Source: Sulfuritalea sp. | GTDB taxonomy: Bacteria > Pseudomonadota > Gammaproteobacteria > Burkholderiales > Rhodocyclaceae | Length of the DNA stretch: 64,000 nt | Direction of reading: 5' to 3' | NCBI GenBank assembly: GCA_023700805.1 | Contig: JAMPYF010000023.1 | Location: 1 to 64,000, forward strand | Shown: in pieces, positions 63,797 to 64,000 of the stretch | Numbering within the stretch: position 1 is the stretch's first letter | How the letters are laid out: every line of letters begins with the position of its first letter | Translations under genes and position numbers: made by a program | The notes under the pieces: generated by a model | Databases searched by the model: none | What the model saw: only the letters and a program-made list of their open reading frames with translations | What the model was told of the DNA's origin: nothing

Positions 63797-64000
63797 ATGG
63801 CAGACAATCAAAAATCAGGGTTTCTGGCGATGATGAGGCGGCCCAGTGCAAAGTATTCGCTGCTCAGTCTGCTGGTGGTCGGCTTCTTCTCCGGAATATT
63901 CTTCTGGGGCGGCTTCAACACCGGCATGGAAGCCACCAATACCCTGGAGTTCTGCATCGGCTGTCATGAGATGCGCGACAACGTCTATCAGGAGTACAAG
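63797..64000 (+). CDS. nirT: NapC/NirT-family multihaem cytochrome (partial)
   Basis: The first 68 residues of a membrane-anchored c-type cytochrome, cut by the window end. Residues 19-40 are an uncleaved membrane anchor (SLLSLLVVGFFSGIFFWGGF), followed by the first haem site CIGCH (53-57) and EMRDNVYQEYK, the usual NapC/NirT opening. Its place after nirS favours NirT, a quinol-oxidising electron donor to nitrite reductase. Confidence 0.9.
   Translation, partial: MADNQKSGFLAMMRRPSAKYSLLSLLVVGFFSGIFFWGGFNTGMEATNTLEFCIGCHEMRDNVYQEYK

Noticed and set aside
1-64000. CRISPR array, tRNA or rRNA genes, transposase or integrase genes
   Set aside because: I saw no regularly spaced repeats, cloverleaf sequences or recombinase motifs on either strand.

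Overview
The window looks like a chromosome segment of a facultatively denitrifying betaproteobacterium, probably near Rhodocyclales/Sterolibacteriaceae. The grounds are the high GC coding style from about 15.2 kb on, cytochrome cd1 nitrite reductase followed by a NapC/NirT cytochrome, polyhydroxyalkanoate granule proteins, wax-ester-type lipid genes and a DksA lacking its zinc ligands. The placement is inference; there is no rRNA or tRNA here to confirm it.

Positions 1-15,190 are a lower-GC defence island. A sigma54-type activator with a CARF/RtcR-like sensor domain (357-1871) is followed by a consensus -24/-12 promoter (1893-1908), placed just before a tightly coupled eight-gene operon: hsdR, rmuC, hsdM, hsdS, an AAA ATPase, a protein with an HKD-like motif, an McrA-type HNH nuclease, and a small protein with ADP-ribosyltransferase-like motifs. 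A strong terminator (15152-15187) closes it. A sensor-gated, sigma54-dependent type I restriction system carrying a four-gene accessory module is the most interesting thing in the window.

The rest is host-like DNA. 15.2-16.7 kb: thioesterase and MaoC-like hydratase. 16.7-19.9 kb: cobC-cobS-cobT under a cobalamin riboswitch, with cobU divergent. 20-25.7 kb: hydrolases, coniferyl-type aldehyde dehydrogenase, GMC oxidoreductase. 25.7-32.1 kb: storage-lipid region with a two-domain fatty acyl-CoA reductase, phasin, TetR regulator, TPR-like protein, WS/DGAT acyltransferase and acyl-CoA-binding protein. 32.4-39.1 kb: lipoprotein, DmeF-type metal exporter, chemoreceptor, PHA-granule protein, acyl-CoA ligase, hydrolase. 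39.3-42.5 kb: aldoxime dehydratase plus nitrilase with a divergent AraC regulator. 42.6-46.9 kb: cobQ, cbiB, cobD and a btuF-like gene. 47-55 kb: VOC protein, SH3-like exported protein, SPFH protein, two-component system, HTH regulator, dksA and an unknown. 55.1-61.8 kb: cobB, cobO, btuF-like, btuD, btuC and btuB under a second cobalamin riboswitch. 61.8-64 kb: an FNR-type site, nirS and the start of a NapC/NirT gene.

The cobalamin genes at three loci cover late corrinoid assembly, adenosylation, nucleotide-loop attachment and uptake; no corrin-ring methylation genes are present. A short dispersed repeat (core CGCCAGCGCCAACTCTTG or its complement) sits at six of the seven convergent gene junctions with room for it. 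I found no CRISPR array, tRNA, rRNA or transposase gene.
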